Shown: positions 43,914 through 53,681, counted from the stretch's first letter. The stretch is DNA of 64,000 nucleotides from Agrobacterium arsenijevicii (GCA_000949895.1 JWIT01000016.1:1-64000); one strand, 5' to 3'. The notes: a model not told the origin generated them from the letters alone. Program-made: numbers and translations.

Positions 43914-45734
43914 ATGTCCGCCGATTCCCGCATTCAGGCCATTACCGCCCGTATCGTCGAACGCTCCAAGCCCTACCGCGAGACCTATCTCGAACGGCTG
44001 CGGCTGCAGGTTTCGAAAGGCGTTCATCGTTCCACTCTCTCCTGCGGCAACCTCGCGCATGGATTTGCGGTCTGTTCCCCCGCCGACAAGGACCTCCTTG
44101 CCGGCGACCGGGTCGGCAATCTCGGCATCATCACCGCCTATAACGACATGCTATCGGCGCATCAGCCTTACGAGACCTTCCCGGCCATCATCCGCGAGGC
44201 CGCAGCGCAAGCCGGCGGCGTGGCGCAGGTGGCGGGCGCGGTGCCTGCCATGTGCGACGGCGTGACCCAGGGCCAGCCCGGCATGGAGCTTTCGCTGTTT
44301 TCCCGTGATGCCATCGCCATGGCTGCCGGCATCGGCCTGTCGCACAACATGTTCGACGCCGCCGTCTATCTCGGCGTCTGCGACAAGATCGTGCCCGGCC
44401 TCGTCATCGCCGCGCTTTCCTTTGGTCACCTGCCCTCCATCTTCATTCCGGCCGGCCCGATGACTACCGGTCTGCCGAATGACGAGAAATCCCGCATTCG
44501 CCAGCTTTATGCTGAAGGCAAGGTCGGCCGCGCCGAGCTGCTGGAAGCGGAATCGAAATCCTATCACGGCCCCGGCACCTGCACCTTCTACGGCACGGCG
44601 AATTCCAACCAGATGCTGATGGAGATCATGGGTTTCCATATGCCCGGCTCCTCCTTCATCAATCCCGGCACGCCGCTACGTGAAGCACTGACGCGCGAGG
44701 CCGCCAAGCGGGCGCTTGCCATCACTGCGCAGGGTAATGAATTTACGCCTGCGGGCGAGATGATCGACGAACGCTCGATCGTCAACGGCGTCGTCGGCCT
44801 GCATGCGACGGGCGGCTCGACCAACCATACGATGCATCTGATCGCCATGGCGCGTGCTGCCGGCATCATCCTTACCTGGCAGGATATTTCCGATCTCTCG
44901 GATATCGTGCCGCTGCTCGCCCGCGTCTATCCCAATGGTCTTGCGGATGTGAACCACTTCCACGCCGCCGGCGGCATGGGCTTCCTCATCAAGCAACTGC
45001 TGAAACATGGTTTCGTGCATGACGACGTGCGTACCGTCTTCGGACACGGTCTTGAAGCCTACACCGTGGATGCCAAGCTTGACGAAAACGGTGCGGTGAC
45101 CCGCGAGCCCTCGCCCGAGCAGAGCCACGACCCCAAGGTTCTCGCCAGCATCGAAACGCCGTTCCAGCCAACCGGTGGCCTGAAAATGCTGACCGGTAAT
45201 CTCGGCAAATCGGTCATCAAGATTTCCGCCGTCAAGCCTGAACGCCACATCATCGAGGCGCCCGCAATCGTGTTTAACGACCAGCAGGAGCTTCAGGATG
45301 CGTTCAAGGACGGCAAGCTCAACCGCGACTTCATCGCCGTCGTCCGTTTCCAGGGACCGAAGGCCAATGGCATGCCGGAACTGCACCGCCTGACGCCGCC
45401 GCTCGGCGTGCTGCAGGACCGTGGTTTCAAGGTGGCACTGGTGACGGACGGGCGCATGTCCGGCGCTTCCGGCAAGGTGCCGGCCGCCATTCACGTCACG
45501 CCGGAAGCCTCCGAATGCGGACCGATCTCGCTCATCCGCGACGGCGACATCATCCGTCTCGACGCCGTTTCCGGATCGCTGGAAGTGCTGGTTTCCGCAG
45601 CGGAACTGGCGAAGCGCGAACCGGCGCGCGCCGACCTTTCCGGCAACGAATGGGGCATGGGCCGCGAACTTTTCGCCCCCTTCCGCCGCAATGTCGGCCC
45701 GGCCGATCAGGGTGCCAGCGTTCTGTTCCATTGA
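43914..45734 (+). CDS. edd: phosphogluconate dehydratase
   Basis: 606 residues. It dehydrates 6-phosphogluconate to 2-keto-3-deoxy-6-phosphogluconate. It belongs to the IlvD/Edd family with an iron-sulfur cluster; candidate ligand cysteines are in [33 protein letters not shown] and [15 protein letters not shown]. The C-terminal half has [23 protein letters not shown]. The 124 bp after pgl contain no terminator I would trust, so one operon is likely. The aldolase gene eda is not in the window. A terminator follows edd. Confidence 0.96.
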   Translation: MSADSRIQAITARIVERSKPYRETYLERLRLQVSKGVHRSTLSCGNLAHGFAVCSPADKDLLAGDRVGNLGIITAYNDMLSAHQPYETFPAIIREAAAQAGGVAQVAGAVPAMCDGVTQGQPGMELSLFSRDAIAMAAGIGLSHNMFDAAVYLGVCDKIVPGLVIAALSFGHLPSIFIPAGPMTTGLPNDEKSRIRQLYAEGKVGRAELLEAESKSYHGPGTCTFYGTANSNQMLMEIMGFHMPGSSFINPGTPLREALTREAAKRALAITAQGNEFTPAGEMIDERSIVNGVVGLHATGGSTNHTMHLIAMARAAGIILTWQDISDLSDIVPLLARVYPNGLADVNHFHAAGGMGFLIKQLLKHGFVHDDVRTVFGHGLEAYTVDAKLDENGAVTREPSPEQSHDPKVLASIETPFQPTGGLKMLTGNLGKSVIKISAVKPERHIIEAPAIVFNDQQELQDAFKDGKLNRDFIAVVRFQGPKANGMPELHRLTPPLGVLQDRGFKVALVTDGRMSGASGKVPAAIHVTPEASECGPISLIRDGDIIRLDAVSGSLEVLVSAAELAKREPARADLSGNEWGMGRELFAPFRRNVGPADQGASVLFH

Positions 45735-45743
45735 TGGAGTGAT

Positions 45744-45768
45744 GGCGAAGGCTGTATCGGCCTTCGCC
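45744..45768 (+). terminator. terminator hairpin after edd
   Basis: 9-bp stem GGCGAAGGC / GCCTTCGCC with a 7-nt loop, 9 bp past the edd stop. It is followed by a pyrimidine-rich but not T-only stretch. Confidence 0.7.
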
Positions 45769-45927
45769 TCCCTATGCTTTGACAGTGGCCCACAAAACCC
45801 GCACTGAAACCGCTTTATTTCCCGTCTCTTAAACGCCAAACTTGTCATGCGGCTGTGATGATCGCCCTATAGGGCCTTCTCAGCCAACGGCGGGACGATG
45901 GCGCAATTTCAGATGATGGGGCCGGAT

Positions 45928-47292
45928 ATGACGATTTTCTCAAGCAAGCGCCGCGATGTGCTGAAGCTTATGGCCGGCACCGCCATGCTGCCGCTGATGA
46001 TGGTGGCAACGCCGGTTGCGGCGCAAGGCGTGGCGCTGCGTGCAATCGTCATCGCAGACCTGCATTCGGCCTATGAGCGCATCGGACAGCTTCTCGCGGC
46101 AATAGAAACCCGCATCGCCGCCGATAAGGTGCCCCATATCATTCTTCTGAACGGTGACCTGTTCGAAACCGGCAATGCGGTGGCGACACGTTCGGCCGGT
46201 GAAATCGAGTGGACCTTCCTGGCGGCGCTCGCCAAACTCGCACCCACCGTCATCAACATCGGCAACCATGAGCCGGATATCGATAACGACCTTGCCAATT
46301 TCGTCAGCCGCGCCCGCGCGCTCGGCATAACCGTGCTTTCCAACATCATCGACAAGCGTACCGGCGCTGCTTATGCACCAGCCAGTGCCGAAGTGAGTGC
46401 AGGCGGACAGCCGGTCGTCGTCGCCGGCCTTGCCACCAACGCGATCAACACCTATCCGAAGGCGACGCGCGAGATGCTGGATATTCCGCAACCCGTGGAG
46501 TGGGCGAAGGAAAATCTGCCTGCCATCGTCAAGCGGGATGCGATCAACATCGTTCTCAGCCATGCCGGCGTCGTTGCCGACCGCGATATCCTGCCATTGC
46601 TGCCAGACGGCACCCTGCTGGTCGGCGGTCACGATCACCTGAACTTCGTGCATGAACAGGGCGCAACGCGTTATGTCCACACCGGCTCATGGTGCACCTC
46701 CATGGCCGTTGCGACAATCACTGCCCCCGGCAAGGCTCCGACCATCGAGACGGTCGCCATTGACAGCGGCGCCCCCGCCTCCCCGGCGCTCAAGAGCCTG
46801 ATCGAGCAGACGCTTGCAAAACATCTCACTGCGGAAGAACGGGCAATCGTCGGCAAATCCGAGAAGGCAATGACCGTCGACGAGGCGGGACGCCATGTGG
46901 CGCATCTCATCGCCGCGAAAGCGGGTGCGGATGTCGGCTTCATCGCCCATACGTCGCTCGGTGCCGGTCTGCCGCAGGGCGATATTCGCCAATACGATTT
47001 CAACGCCTCGCTGCGTTTCGACGGCAAGCTGATGGTGACGGAAGTGGATGGCGAAGCACTTGCCGAAATCCTTAAGCGCTGCAACCAGGACGGCGATATT
47101 CCGCTTGCCGCGCGCACTGGCGATTATCTCTACGCCATGCCGGAAAAACCGGAAACGAAACAGCGCTACAAGCTGGTGTGCAACGACTGGTCCGCTACCA
47201 ACCAGAAATCCTATTTCGGCCGCAGCGATCTTGCGTTTGCGGAAGTGCCGGATGTGAAGCTGAAGCAGACCGTCTTGGGCGGGCTTTCCTGA
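45928..47292 (+). CDS. metallophosphatase/5'-nucleotidase-like protein, Tat-exported
   Basis: 454 residues from ATG 45928; ATG 45898 is in frame and would add ten residues. The N-terminus has a twin-arginine signal (SSKRRDVLKLMAGTAMLPL ... VAAQG). The metallophosphoesterase domain shows IADLHSAY, LLNGDLFE, NIGNHEPD, LSHAGVVAD and GGHDHLNF, all five metal-binding blocks. The C-terminal half (about 275-450) resembles the 5'-nucleotidase substrate domain. It probably releases phosphate from nucleotides in the periplasm. It appears to be monocistronic. Confidence 0.88.
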   Translation: MTIFSSKRRDVLKLMAGTAMLPLMMVATPVAAQGVALRAIVIADLHSAYERIGQLLAAIETRIAADKVPHIILLNGDLFETGNAVATRSAGEIEWTFLAALAKLAPTVINIGNHEPDIDNDLANFVSRARALGITVLSNIIDKRTGAAYAPASAEVSAGGQPVVVAGLATNAINTYPKATREMLDIPQPVEWAKENLPAIVKRDAINIVLSHAGVVADRDILPLLPDGTLLVGGHDHLNFVHEQGATRYVHTGSWCTSMAVATITAPGKAPTIETVAIDSGAPASPALKSLIEQTLAKHLTAEERAIVGKSEKAMTVDEAGRHVAHLIAAKAGADVGFIAHTSLGAGLPQGDIRQYDFNASLRFDGKLMVTEVDGEALAEILKRCNQDGDIPLAARTGDYLYAMPEKPETKQRYKLVCNDWSATNQKSYFGRSDLAFAEVPDVKLKQTVLGGLS

Positions 47293-47325
47293 ACCGGGGC
47301 CTGGCGCATGTAAGGCACAACGTCG

Positions 47326-47625
47326 CTAGTCTTGCGGGAAGAGAATGGATTCGTAGTCCTGAGCACCGTTCAAGATGTGCAAAATTTCCACGCGCGTCTC
47401 GGTAATGCGATAAAAAACGAGATAGTTTTCGTAAGGGCGGCGGCGAATGCCGGTTTGCTCGTAACGGGGCACAAGCGGGAATGCCTGGGGCATTTCCGCC
47501 AGCCTTAAACACCGTTCAAGCAATTCGGTGATGAATGTTTCTGCCCGCCGGGGATTATCGGATGCAATGAAATCGCCAATACGTTCGAGGTCTGTTTTGG
47601 CCTCGTCGGTAAGAACGACGATCAC
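47326..47625 (-). CDS. parE: ParE/RelE family toxin of a type II toxin-antitoxin pair
   Basis: 99 residues with the ParE/RelE fold: an N-terminal helix (AKTDLERIGDFIASDNP), a second (RRAETFITELLERCLRLAEMP), and the strand core RRRPYENYLVFYRITETRVEILHILNG. The retained RRPYENYLVFYRI block is the ParE hallmark. ParE toxins target DNA gyrase and RelE toxins target mRNA; sequence favours ParE. The start overlaps the antitoxin stop by 4 nt (antitoxin first), the usual toxin-antitoxin order. Confidence 0.88.
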   Translation of the reverse strand: MIVVLTDEAKTDLERIGDFIASDNPRRAETFITELLERCLRLAEMPQAFPLVPRYEQTGIRRRPYENYLVFYRITETRVEILHILNGAQDYESILFPQD

Positions 47626-47885
47626 AAGCCGCGCTCTTTCCCCATTTTCCGGTACTTGGCGGTCAACTCCGATGCAACATCCTCGACCGGTGTGACGCGC
47701 CCCGCATCCGCATCGGCAATGCCCCGCGCAATGGCGGCATCAAGAACAGCCAGTTTCTTTTCTCGCTCTTCTACCAGCCGAACGCCCTCCCGCAGCACCT
47801 CGCTACGTGAGTTATAGCGCCCCGACTTCACAAGATCGGAAACGTAGGTTTCAAGGTGGTGACCGAGATTAGCGCTGCTTGCCAT
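47622..47885 (-). CDS. parD: ParD family antitoxin (ribbon-helix-helix)
   Basis: 87 residues. The N-terminal ribbon-helix-helix (ANLGHHLETYVSDLVKSGRYNSRSEVLREGVRLVEERE) is the ParD/CopG DNA-binding fold. The C-terminal tail (AIARGIADADAGRVTPVEDV) binds and neutralises the toxin. It would also repress its own promoter. The stop overlaps the toxin start by 4 nt. A degenerate palindrome (TTATACC ... GGTGATAA) lies upstream near 47909-47930 and could be the operator. Confidence 0.88.
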   Translation of the reverse strand: MASSANLGHHLETYVSDLVKSGRYNSRSEVLREGVRLVEEREKKLAVLDAAIARGIADADAGRVTPVEDVASELTAKYRKMGKERGL

Positions 47886-48010
47886 GCCGATATCCTCTTC
47901 GCTTCCTCTTATACCATCCGGTGATAATAGTTAGCAATGAAAGGACGGTTCTACGAGGCAAACGGCAGACGCGGTCGGCCGGCCGTTTTCACCAATCTAC
48001 GGAGAGGTAT

Positions 48011-48367
48011 TCAGAACGAGCGAATATCCAGCTTCCGGTCCTTGTGTGCCGGATGCGTGCTGAACACGAAAATGCGGTCCAGTTCCTTTTGCGTCAGCAT
48101 GCGTAGGAAGCGGACGTGGATGGTGTTGTTGGCGTTGACGCGCAACATCACGCAGCCGATCTTGGTGATGCGGGCATCGGGAATATCCAGATAGAACTGG
48201 TTCGGCAGATTATATTTCGTCAGCAGCGCCAGCACGGCCTCAGTCTGGGAGATGCGGATGACGTCGCAACGGCGGGCGGCCATGTGCATGACGGCCTTCT
48301 CGGTATATTCGATGCGCGCCGCATTCATGGTATCTTCCATGCGAAACCGGCCTTCGCGGTCGTACAT
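48011..48367 (-). CDS. conserved small protein, possibly PilZ-like
   Basis: 118 residues from ATG 48367; the frame is open further up to a TTG at 48457 with no ribosome site. The sequence has short beta-strand-like segments (RRCDVIRISQTEAVLAL, YLDIPDARITKIGCVML, NTIHVRFLRML) that recall degenerate PilZ domains of rhizobia. It lacks a recognisable RxxxR c-di-GMP motif. No signal peptide or membrane helix. The function is unknown; the PilZ suggestion is inference. Confidence 0.6.
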   Translation of the reverse strand: MYDREGRFRMEDTMNAARIEYTEKAVMHMAARRCDVIRISQTEAVLALLTKYNLPNQFYLDIPDARITKIGCVMLRVNANNTIHVRFLRMLTQKELDRIFVFSTHPAHKDRKLDIRSF

Positions 48368-48561
48368 GAAGGATTCTTCCCTGGTCAGGTAACTGTTCTT
48401 GACGACACCCGCACTGCTCTGCACGCCCGGACTCCCATGCTCTATCAACGCCTCCAAGATTAGGACATAGTCTTTAACAATTTATATCAGCGTCGTCTTA
48501 GATAGACCGGAAGCGGTACATTTCCGACGTTTTTCCACAGCGGCAAAAGGTCATGAAAAAA

Positions 48562-48585
48562 CCCCGGAACGGGGACGTTCCGGGG
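48562..48585 (-). terminator. Rho-independent terminator of the agl operon
   Basis: 9-bp stem CCCCGGAAC / GTTCCGGGG with a 6-nt loop. On the minus strand it is followed by six T. It lies 26 bp after the aglK stop. Confidence 0.9.
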
Positions 48586-48610
48586 CATGTTTTTCGGAGA
48601 GCGCAGGCGA

Positions 48611-49699
48611 TTATCTGCGGTAACTCTTGCCTTCAGCGTCGAAGAGATGGAGCTTTGCCTGCGGTGCCACAAAGCGCAGGGTCTGCCCCTTGGCGACGGA
48701 AACGATGCCCGGCACCTTGACGATAATCGGCTCCTGCCCCTTGGGCGCTTCGAGATAAAGCAGGGTCACTTCCCCGAGAGCCTCGACGATCGCGACTTTT
48801 CCCTCGAAAAGATAATCGTCGCCGGTGACGATGCTCAAATCCTCCGGCCGGACACCGAAGCTCGCGGCCTTGCCCTGCTCGGTTGCAGGTGTGGGAACGA
48901 CGACGTTCAGCGTCTTCCCGCCGGCAAGTTCGATGGAGGTCCGCTCCCCTGTTCCGGCAATCTTCGCCGCGATGATGTTCATGGCGGGCGAGCCGATGAA
49001 GCGGGCCACGAAGAGGTTGGCCGGGTTTTCATAAAGTTCGAGCGGAGCGCCGACCTGTTCCACGCGACCCGCATTCAAAACGACGATACGATCCGCCAGC
49101 GTCATCGCCTCCACCTGGTCGTGAGTGACGTAGATCATCGTCGTATCGGCCATCTGTTCGTTGAGCTTGGCGATCTCGATGCGGGTTGCGACACGCAGTG
49201 CGGCATCGAGGTTCGACAGCGGCTCGTCGAACAGGAAGACCTTGGGATTGCGGCAGATCGCGCGGCCGATGGCGACGCGCTGGCGCTGGCCGCCGGAAAG
49301 TGCCTTGGGCAAACGTTCCAGATATTGCGTCAGCTGCAGGATTTCAGCCGCAGCGCGAACGCGGCGATCGATTTCCTGGCGGTTTTCCTTGGCGATCTTC
49401 ATGCCGAAGGCCATGTTGTCGTAAACGGTCATATGCGGATAGAGCGCATAGGACTGGAACACCATGGCAATGCCCCGGCGCGAAGGCGGGATTTCATTGA
49501 CGAGCTGGCCGTCGATAAACATCTCGCCGCCGGTGATCTCCTCCAGACCGGCGATCATGCGCAGAAGCGTCGATTTTCCGCAGCCCGAGGGGCCGACGAA
49601 AACGATGAATTCGCCCTGTTCGATCTCCAGATCGATGCCGTGCAGAACCTTCACCTGCCCGTATGATTTGCGGATATCCTTGAGAACGAGACTTGTCAT
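48611..49699 (-). CDS. aglK: alpha-glucoside ABC transporter ATP-binding protein AglK
   Basis: 362 residues from ATG 49699, with GGAGGAACA upstream. It is a CUT1-type ATPase: Walker A FVGPSGCGKSTLLRMIAGLE, signature LSGGQRQRVAIGRAICRNP, Walker B VFLFDEPLSNLDAALR, switch YVTHDQVEAMTLADR. It also carries the C-terminal MOI/TOBE regulatory domain (about 235-360). It powers AglFG import of alpha-glucosides such as sucrose, maltose and trehalose. It is the last gene of the operon, 21 bp after aglA, and is followed by a strong terminator. Confidence 0.92.
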   Translation of the reverse strand: MTSLVLKDIRKSYGQVKVLHGIDLEIEQGEFIVFVGPSGCGKSTLLRMIAGLEEITGGEMFIDGQLVNEIPPSRRGIAMVFQSYALYPHMTVYDNMAFGMKIAKENRQEIDRRVRAAAEILQLTQYLERLPKALSGGQRQRVAIGRAICRNPKVFLFDEPLSNLDAALRVATRIEIAKLNEQMADTTMIYVTHDQVEAMTLADRIVVLNAGRVEQVGAPLELYENPANLFVARFIGSPAMNIIAAKIAGTGERTSIELAGGKTLNVVVPTPATEQGKAASFGVRPEDLSIVTGDDYLFEGKVAIVEALGEVTLLYLEAPKGQEPIIVKVPGIVSVAKGQTLRFVAPQAKLHLFDAEGKSYRR

Positions 49700-49719
49700 G
49701 GGTGTTCCTCCCTCATCTA

Positions 49720-51405
49720 TCAGGCGTAACGGGCGAAGAAAGCGCCCCATGCCGGAAGTTCTACGCTTCTGCCCTCAAGGCCGCTTGCAAAGCCGTGGCC
49801 TTCGAGAACCTCCCAGTTCCCTTCCGGCAGCGTCGCCTTTGCGGGCGTCGCGGACAGATTGAAGAGGCAAAGAACGGTTTCGTTGCCGAGAGTGCGGGAA
49901 TAGCTCAGCACGTCCCCCTCCACCGGCTGGAATTCGATGCCGCCCTTGGCGAAAGCGGGGTGTTTTTTGCGGAAGGACAGGAACCGGCGGTAATGCTCCA
50001 GCACGGAGGCCTCGTTGCCCTGCTGGGCGCTGACGGCGCGCTGCTTGTGTTCGGCCGGAATAGGCAGCCAGGTCTTGTCCGAGGTCGAGAAACCGGCCTG
50101 CGCATGGCCGGCGTCCCACACCATCGGTGTGCGGCAACCATCGCGGCCCTTGAATTCCGGCCAGAACTGGATGCCGTAGGGATCCTGCAAATCCTCAAAG
50201 GCGATATCGGCTTCGGTGAGGCCGAGTTCCTCGCCCTCATAGATGCAAACGGAACCGCGCTGCGTCATGAGTAGCGCTGAAAGCACCTTGGCGAAGGCAT
50301 CCTTGTCTTCGACATGTTCGCCCCAGCGGCTGACATGGCGCACGACATCGTGGTTGGAAAATGCCCAGCAGGCCCAGCCTTCCGGCGCGGCCTTGGCGAA
50401 ATCCGCCTGCACATCGGCAACACGCTGCGGGGTTAGAGCGTCCGGTGCCAGGAATTCGAAGGCGTAGCACATCTGCATCTTGTCATCGCCGGAGGTATAT
50501 TCGCCAACGATTTCGAGACCGCGCTGGCTGTCGCCCACTTCGCCGACAGCAGCGATGTCCGGGAACTCGTCCAGCACGGCACGAAAGCGCTTCAGGAACG
50601 CGATGTTTTCCGGGCGATTCTTGTCGTAGAGATGTTCCTGGAAGTTATAGGGATTGACCGCAGGAGCCGTGGAGGCGTTGCGGCGCTCCGGCGCCAGCGC
50701 CGGGTTGTCGCGCAGTTCCAGGTCGTGGAAATAGAAGTTGATCGTGTCGAGGCGGAAACCATCGACGCCGCGCTTCAGCCAGAAGCGGGTGATATCAAGC
50801 AGTTCTTCCTGCACTTCCGGATTATGCAGATTGAGGTCCGGCTGCGAGGTCAGGAAGTTGTGCATGTAATATTGCATGCGGGTCGGATCCCACTGCCAGC
50901 CGGAGCCGCCGAAGATCGACAGCCAGTTGTTGGGCGGCGTGCCATCCGGCTTGCTGTCCGACCAGACATACCAGTCCGATTTCGGATTGTTGCGGCTGGC
51001 GCGGCTTTCCACGAACCACGGATGCTGGTCCGAGGTATGCGACATGACGAGATCGATCATCACACGGACGCCGAGCCGGTGGGCTTCAGCGATCAACCCG
51101 TCGAAATCGGCTAACGTACCGAACATCGGATCGACATCGACATAATTCGAGACGTCGTAACCGAAATCCTTCATCGGCGAGGTGAAGAAAGGCGAAATCC
51201 AGATGGCGTCTGCGCCGAGACTGGCAATATGCGCCAGCCGGTCGGTGATGCCCTTGAGATCGCCGATGCCGTCGCCGTTGGAGTCCTGATAGGAGCGCGG
51301 GTAGATCTGGTAGATCACGGCGCCGCGCCACCAATCCTTGTTGGGCCTCAAAGCGGAAGTCACCGGAGCGGTCATAGTCTCATCCTGTCTGGTATGGGCG
51401 TTCAT
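49720..51405 (-). CDS. aglA: alpha-glucosidase AglA (GH13)
   Basis: 561 residues from ATG 51405; ATG 51375, with AGGATGAG upstream, is an equally good alternative. It has no signal peptide, so it acts in the cytoplasm on imported disaccharides. GH13 motifs: DLVMSHTSDQHPWF, nucleophile Asp in GVDGFRLDTINF (about 217), acid Glu in AAVGEVGD (about 287) and FSNHDVVRH (about 351). The N-terminal DWWRGAVIYQIYPRSYQDSNGDGIGDLKG is typical of the oligo-alpha-glucosidase subfamily. It starts 7 bp after aglG, so it is part of the agl operon. Confidence 0.93.
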   Translation of the reverse strand: MNAHTRQDETMTAPVTSALRPNKDWWRGAVIYQIYPRSYQDSNGDGIGDLKGITDRLAHIASLGADAIWISPFFTSPMKDFGYDVSNYVDVDPMFGTLADFDGLIAEAHRLGVRVMIDLVMSHTSDQHPWFVESRASRNNPKSDWYVWSDSKPDGTPPNNWLSIFGGSGWQWDPTRMQYYMHNFLTSQPDLNLHNPEVQEELLDITRFWLKRGVDGFRLDTINFYFHDLELRDNPALAPERRNASTAPAVNPYNFQEHLYDKNRPENIAFLKRFRAVLDEFPDIAAVGEVGDSQRGLEIVGEYTSGDDKMQMCYAFEFLAPDALTPQRVADVQADFAKAAPEGWACWAFSNHDVVRHVSRWGEHVEDKDAFAKVLSALLMTQRGSVCIYEGEELGLTEADIAFEDLQDPYGIQFWPEFKGRDGCRTPMVWDAGHAQAGFSTSDKTWLPIPAEHKQRAVSAQQGNEASVLEHYRRFLSFRKKHPAFAKGGIEFQPVEGDVLSYSRTLGNETVLCLFNLSATPAKATLPEGNWEVLEGHGFASGLEGRSVELPAWGAFFARYA

Positions 51406-51412
51406 GGAATTA

Positions 51413-52573
51413 TCAGCCTCCCTTGACGGAGCCGGCGAGCAGGCCACGCACGAGATAACGTTGAAGGGCGAAGAAGACGCCAAGCGGCACGACGATGGTG
51501 ACGAAGGCCGAGGCGGTGAGGATTTCCCAATTGCCGCCGCGCGAACCCAGCAGCGCATTCAAGGCGCCGGTCAGCACCAGCTCGTCCTTCTGCGTACCGA
51601 GGAAGACCATGGCAACGAGCAGGTCGTTCCAGGTCCAGAGGAACTGGAAGATGGCGAAAGAAGCAAGTGCCGGGAATGACAGCGGCAGGATGATCTTGAC
51701 GAAGATTTCGAAATCGCTCGCGCCATCGACACGCGCACTTTCGATGATCTCTTTCGGCAGGCCGGAAATGTAGTTGCGCAGCAGGTAGATGGCGAGCGGC
51801 AGACCGAAGGCGGTATGCGCCAGCCAGATACCGGCATAGGTCTTGGACGGCACGCCGAAGATGTTGCCGATTTCGTTGTAGAGTTTCAGGAGCGGTATCA
51901 GCGACATCTGCAACGGCACGACGATCAGGCCCACCACCATCGCAATCAGAAAATTGCGGCCGGAAAAGCTCATCCATGACAGCGCATAGGCGGCAAAGGC
52001 AGCGATGAGAATGGGGATGACGGTCGCAGGCACGGCTACCGTCAACGAGTTGACGAAGGACTGGCCAATGCCTTCCGAGGTCAGGACCGTTCGATAATTA
52101 TCGAGCGTGAAGACCGGCGGCGTTCCAACGGAAATATAGACGCGCTTGCCACGGGAACCCTCGAAGCTGGAGGCCTTGCTGTATTCATAGGTGCCGTCCG
52201 CATTGACGAGCAGCGTCTCGCCATCGCCGATATCAGCCGCTTCACCCGCTTTGAAGGCTCTCGGCTCCTGCACGCGCACGCCGAAGGCGGAGACTTTTCC
52301 GCCCGCGCCGTTTTCAAAGACATTGCCTGATATGACGTAGCGGTTTCCGTCCTGTTTCTGCACGGCAGCGTCGGCAAGGCGAACCGCCGCCGTCTGTTCG
52401 GAACTGGAGAAGGCCGTCCACCAGCCTGATACGGTGATCTGGTCCTTGTCGCGCAGCGAGCTGACGAGAATACCGAGCGTGGGCAGGAGCCAGAGAAGCA
52501 CAACGACCAGCACGCTGGCATGGACGATAAGGCGCGGCAGGCCGACGCGGCGAAGGCGTTTGACGATATTCAT
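51413..52573 (-). CDS. aglG: alpha-glucoside ABC transporter permease AglG
   Basis: 386 residues. Six membrane helices, with the EAA loop KEIIESARVDGASDFEIFVKIILPLS near residue 275. A periplasmic insertion of about 120 residues between the first two helices (roughly 45-165) is rich in Gly, Asp and Val. It recalls the MalF-type loop that contacts the binding protein. AglG is the MalG-like partner of AglF. It starts 1 bp after the aglF stop and ends 7 bp before aglA. Confidence 0.92.
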   Translation of the reverse strand: MNIVKRLRRVGLPRLIVHASVLVVVLLWLLPTLGILVSSLRDKDQITVSGWWTAFSSSEQTAAVRLADAAVQKQDGNRYVISGNVFENGAGGKVSAFGVRVQEPRAFKAGEAADIGDGETLLVNADGTYEYSKASSFEGSRGKRVYISVGTPPVFTLDNYRTVLTSEGIGQSFVNSLTVAVPATVIPILIAAFAAYALSWMSFSGRNFLIAMVVGLIVVPLQMSLIPLLKLYNEIGNIFGVPSKTYAGIWLAHTAFGLPLAIYLLRNYISGLPKEIIESARVDGASDFEIFVKIILPLSFPALASFAIFQFLWTWNDLLVAMVFLGTQKDELVLTGALNALLGSRGGNWEILTASAFVTIVVPLGVFFALQRYLVRGLLAGSVKGG

Positions 52574-52574
52574 C

Positions 52575-53588
52575 TCAGCGGCCCTCCATCTCGCGGTTGG
52601 CCTGGCGGATGTTCCAGACCATGATCGGGGTGACGGCCGCCATGATGATGAGTGCTATGACAGCACTTCGGCCACTGTCACCGCCACCGCGGAACATCCA
52701 GTCAAACATGAGATTGGCGAGCACCATGGTGTTCCACTGGCCGTTGGTCATGGTCAGCACGATGTCGAAAACCTTAAGCACGAGAATGGTGATCGTGGTC
52801 CAGACGACGGCAATGGTGCCCCAGATTTGCGGAACCATGATCTTCCAGAAGATCTGCCAGCCATTGGCGCCATCGATGACCGCCGCCTCGATTGTCTCTT
52901 CAGGAATGCCGCGCAGCGCCGCCGACAGGATGACCATGGCGAAACCGGTCTGGATCCAGATGAGGATGACCATCAGGAAGAAGTTGTTCCAGAAGGGCAT
53001 GGAAATCCACACCTGCGGATTGCCACCGAAAAACTCGACGATCGCGTTCAAAAGGCCGATCTGCACCTGACCTTCGGCGCGATATTCATAGATGAACTTC
53101 CAGATGACAGAGGCACCGACGAAAGAGATCGCCATCGGCATGAAGACGATGGATTTGGCGATATTGCCCCACCAGATGCGGTCGGTCATGACGGCGATGA
53201 CGAGGCCGAAGAAGGTGCAGGCGGCCGGCACCACGGCCAGCCAGAGAATGTTGTTGAAGATCGACTGGCGGAAACCCGCATCAAAAAATGCCCAGCGATA
53301 ATTGGCGAGGCCGACGAATTCGGCGCCGGTCCGGTCGTGGAACGAGAGGATCAGCGTGGCGATGACGGGATAGACCAGATAGACGAGAAGAAGGAGAAGA
53401 GCCGGGCCGATGAACAGCCAGGGCCGGACCGCCGCGCGGCGATTGAGGTTGCGGGACGCCTGCAACACATCTCCCGAGCGGACGGGAAAGATCACCTGCA
53501 GAACTTTGTCGGATAGCCAATAATAGGCGGCGCAGGCAAAAACGCCTGCCACCATGACACCTATGGCAGAAACGAGTTGTTGAGCCAT
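52575..53588 (-). CDS. aglF: alpha-glucoside ABC transporter permease AglF
   Basis: 337 residues with seven or eight membrane helices. The EAA loop EETIEAAVIDGANGWQIFWKIMVPQI lies near residue 235. An N-terminal helix (MAQQLVSAIGVMVAGVFACAAYYW) is followed by a cytoplasmic stretch before the core, a layout known for MalF-type permeases. It forms the channel with AglG. A 107-bp gap with a strong hairpin separates it from aglE. Confidence 0.92.
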   Translation of the reverse strand: MAQQLVSAIGVMVAGVFACAAYYWLSDKVLQVIFPVRSGDVLQASRNLNRRAAVRPWLFIGPALLLLLVYLVYPVIATLILSFHDRTGAEFVGLANYRWAFFDAGFRQSIFNNILWLAVVPAACTFFGLVIAVMTDRIWWGNIAKSIVFMPMAISFVGASVIWKFIYEYRAEGQVQIGLLNAIVEFFGGNPQVWISMPFWNNFFLMVILIWIQTGFAMVILSAALRGIPEETIEAAVIDGANGWQIFWKIMVPQIWGTIAVVWTTITILVLKVFDIVLTMTNGQWNTMVLANLMFDWMFRGGGDSGRSAVIALIIMAAVTPIMVWNIRQANREMEGR

Positions 53589-53656
53589 ATTCCCTCCCTA
53601 AATCTTCTCCGCGCCGCGCTGATTTTATGCGGTCGACGCGCCGTTCCCTTGGCAAA

Positions 53657-53681
53657 GGCCCGGCGGCATCACCGCCGGGCC
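53657..53681 (-). promoter_or_regulatory. intercistronic hairpin between aglE and aglF
   Basis: Perfect 10-bp stem GGCCCGGCGG / CCGCCGGGCC with a 5-nt loop, 15 bp after the aglE stop and without a T-run. It probably protects or attenuates, giving more binding protein than permease. Confidence 0.65.

Noticed and set aside
42962-43933. 323-codon minus-strand ORF
   Set aside because: Antisense to pgl and the ends of zwf and edd; all three plus-strand genes are clearly conserved enzymes.
49720-51558. 612-codon version of AglA
   Set aside because: The first 51 codons overlap aglG out of frame and look non-coding. ATG 51405 follows the aglG stop by 7 bp.
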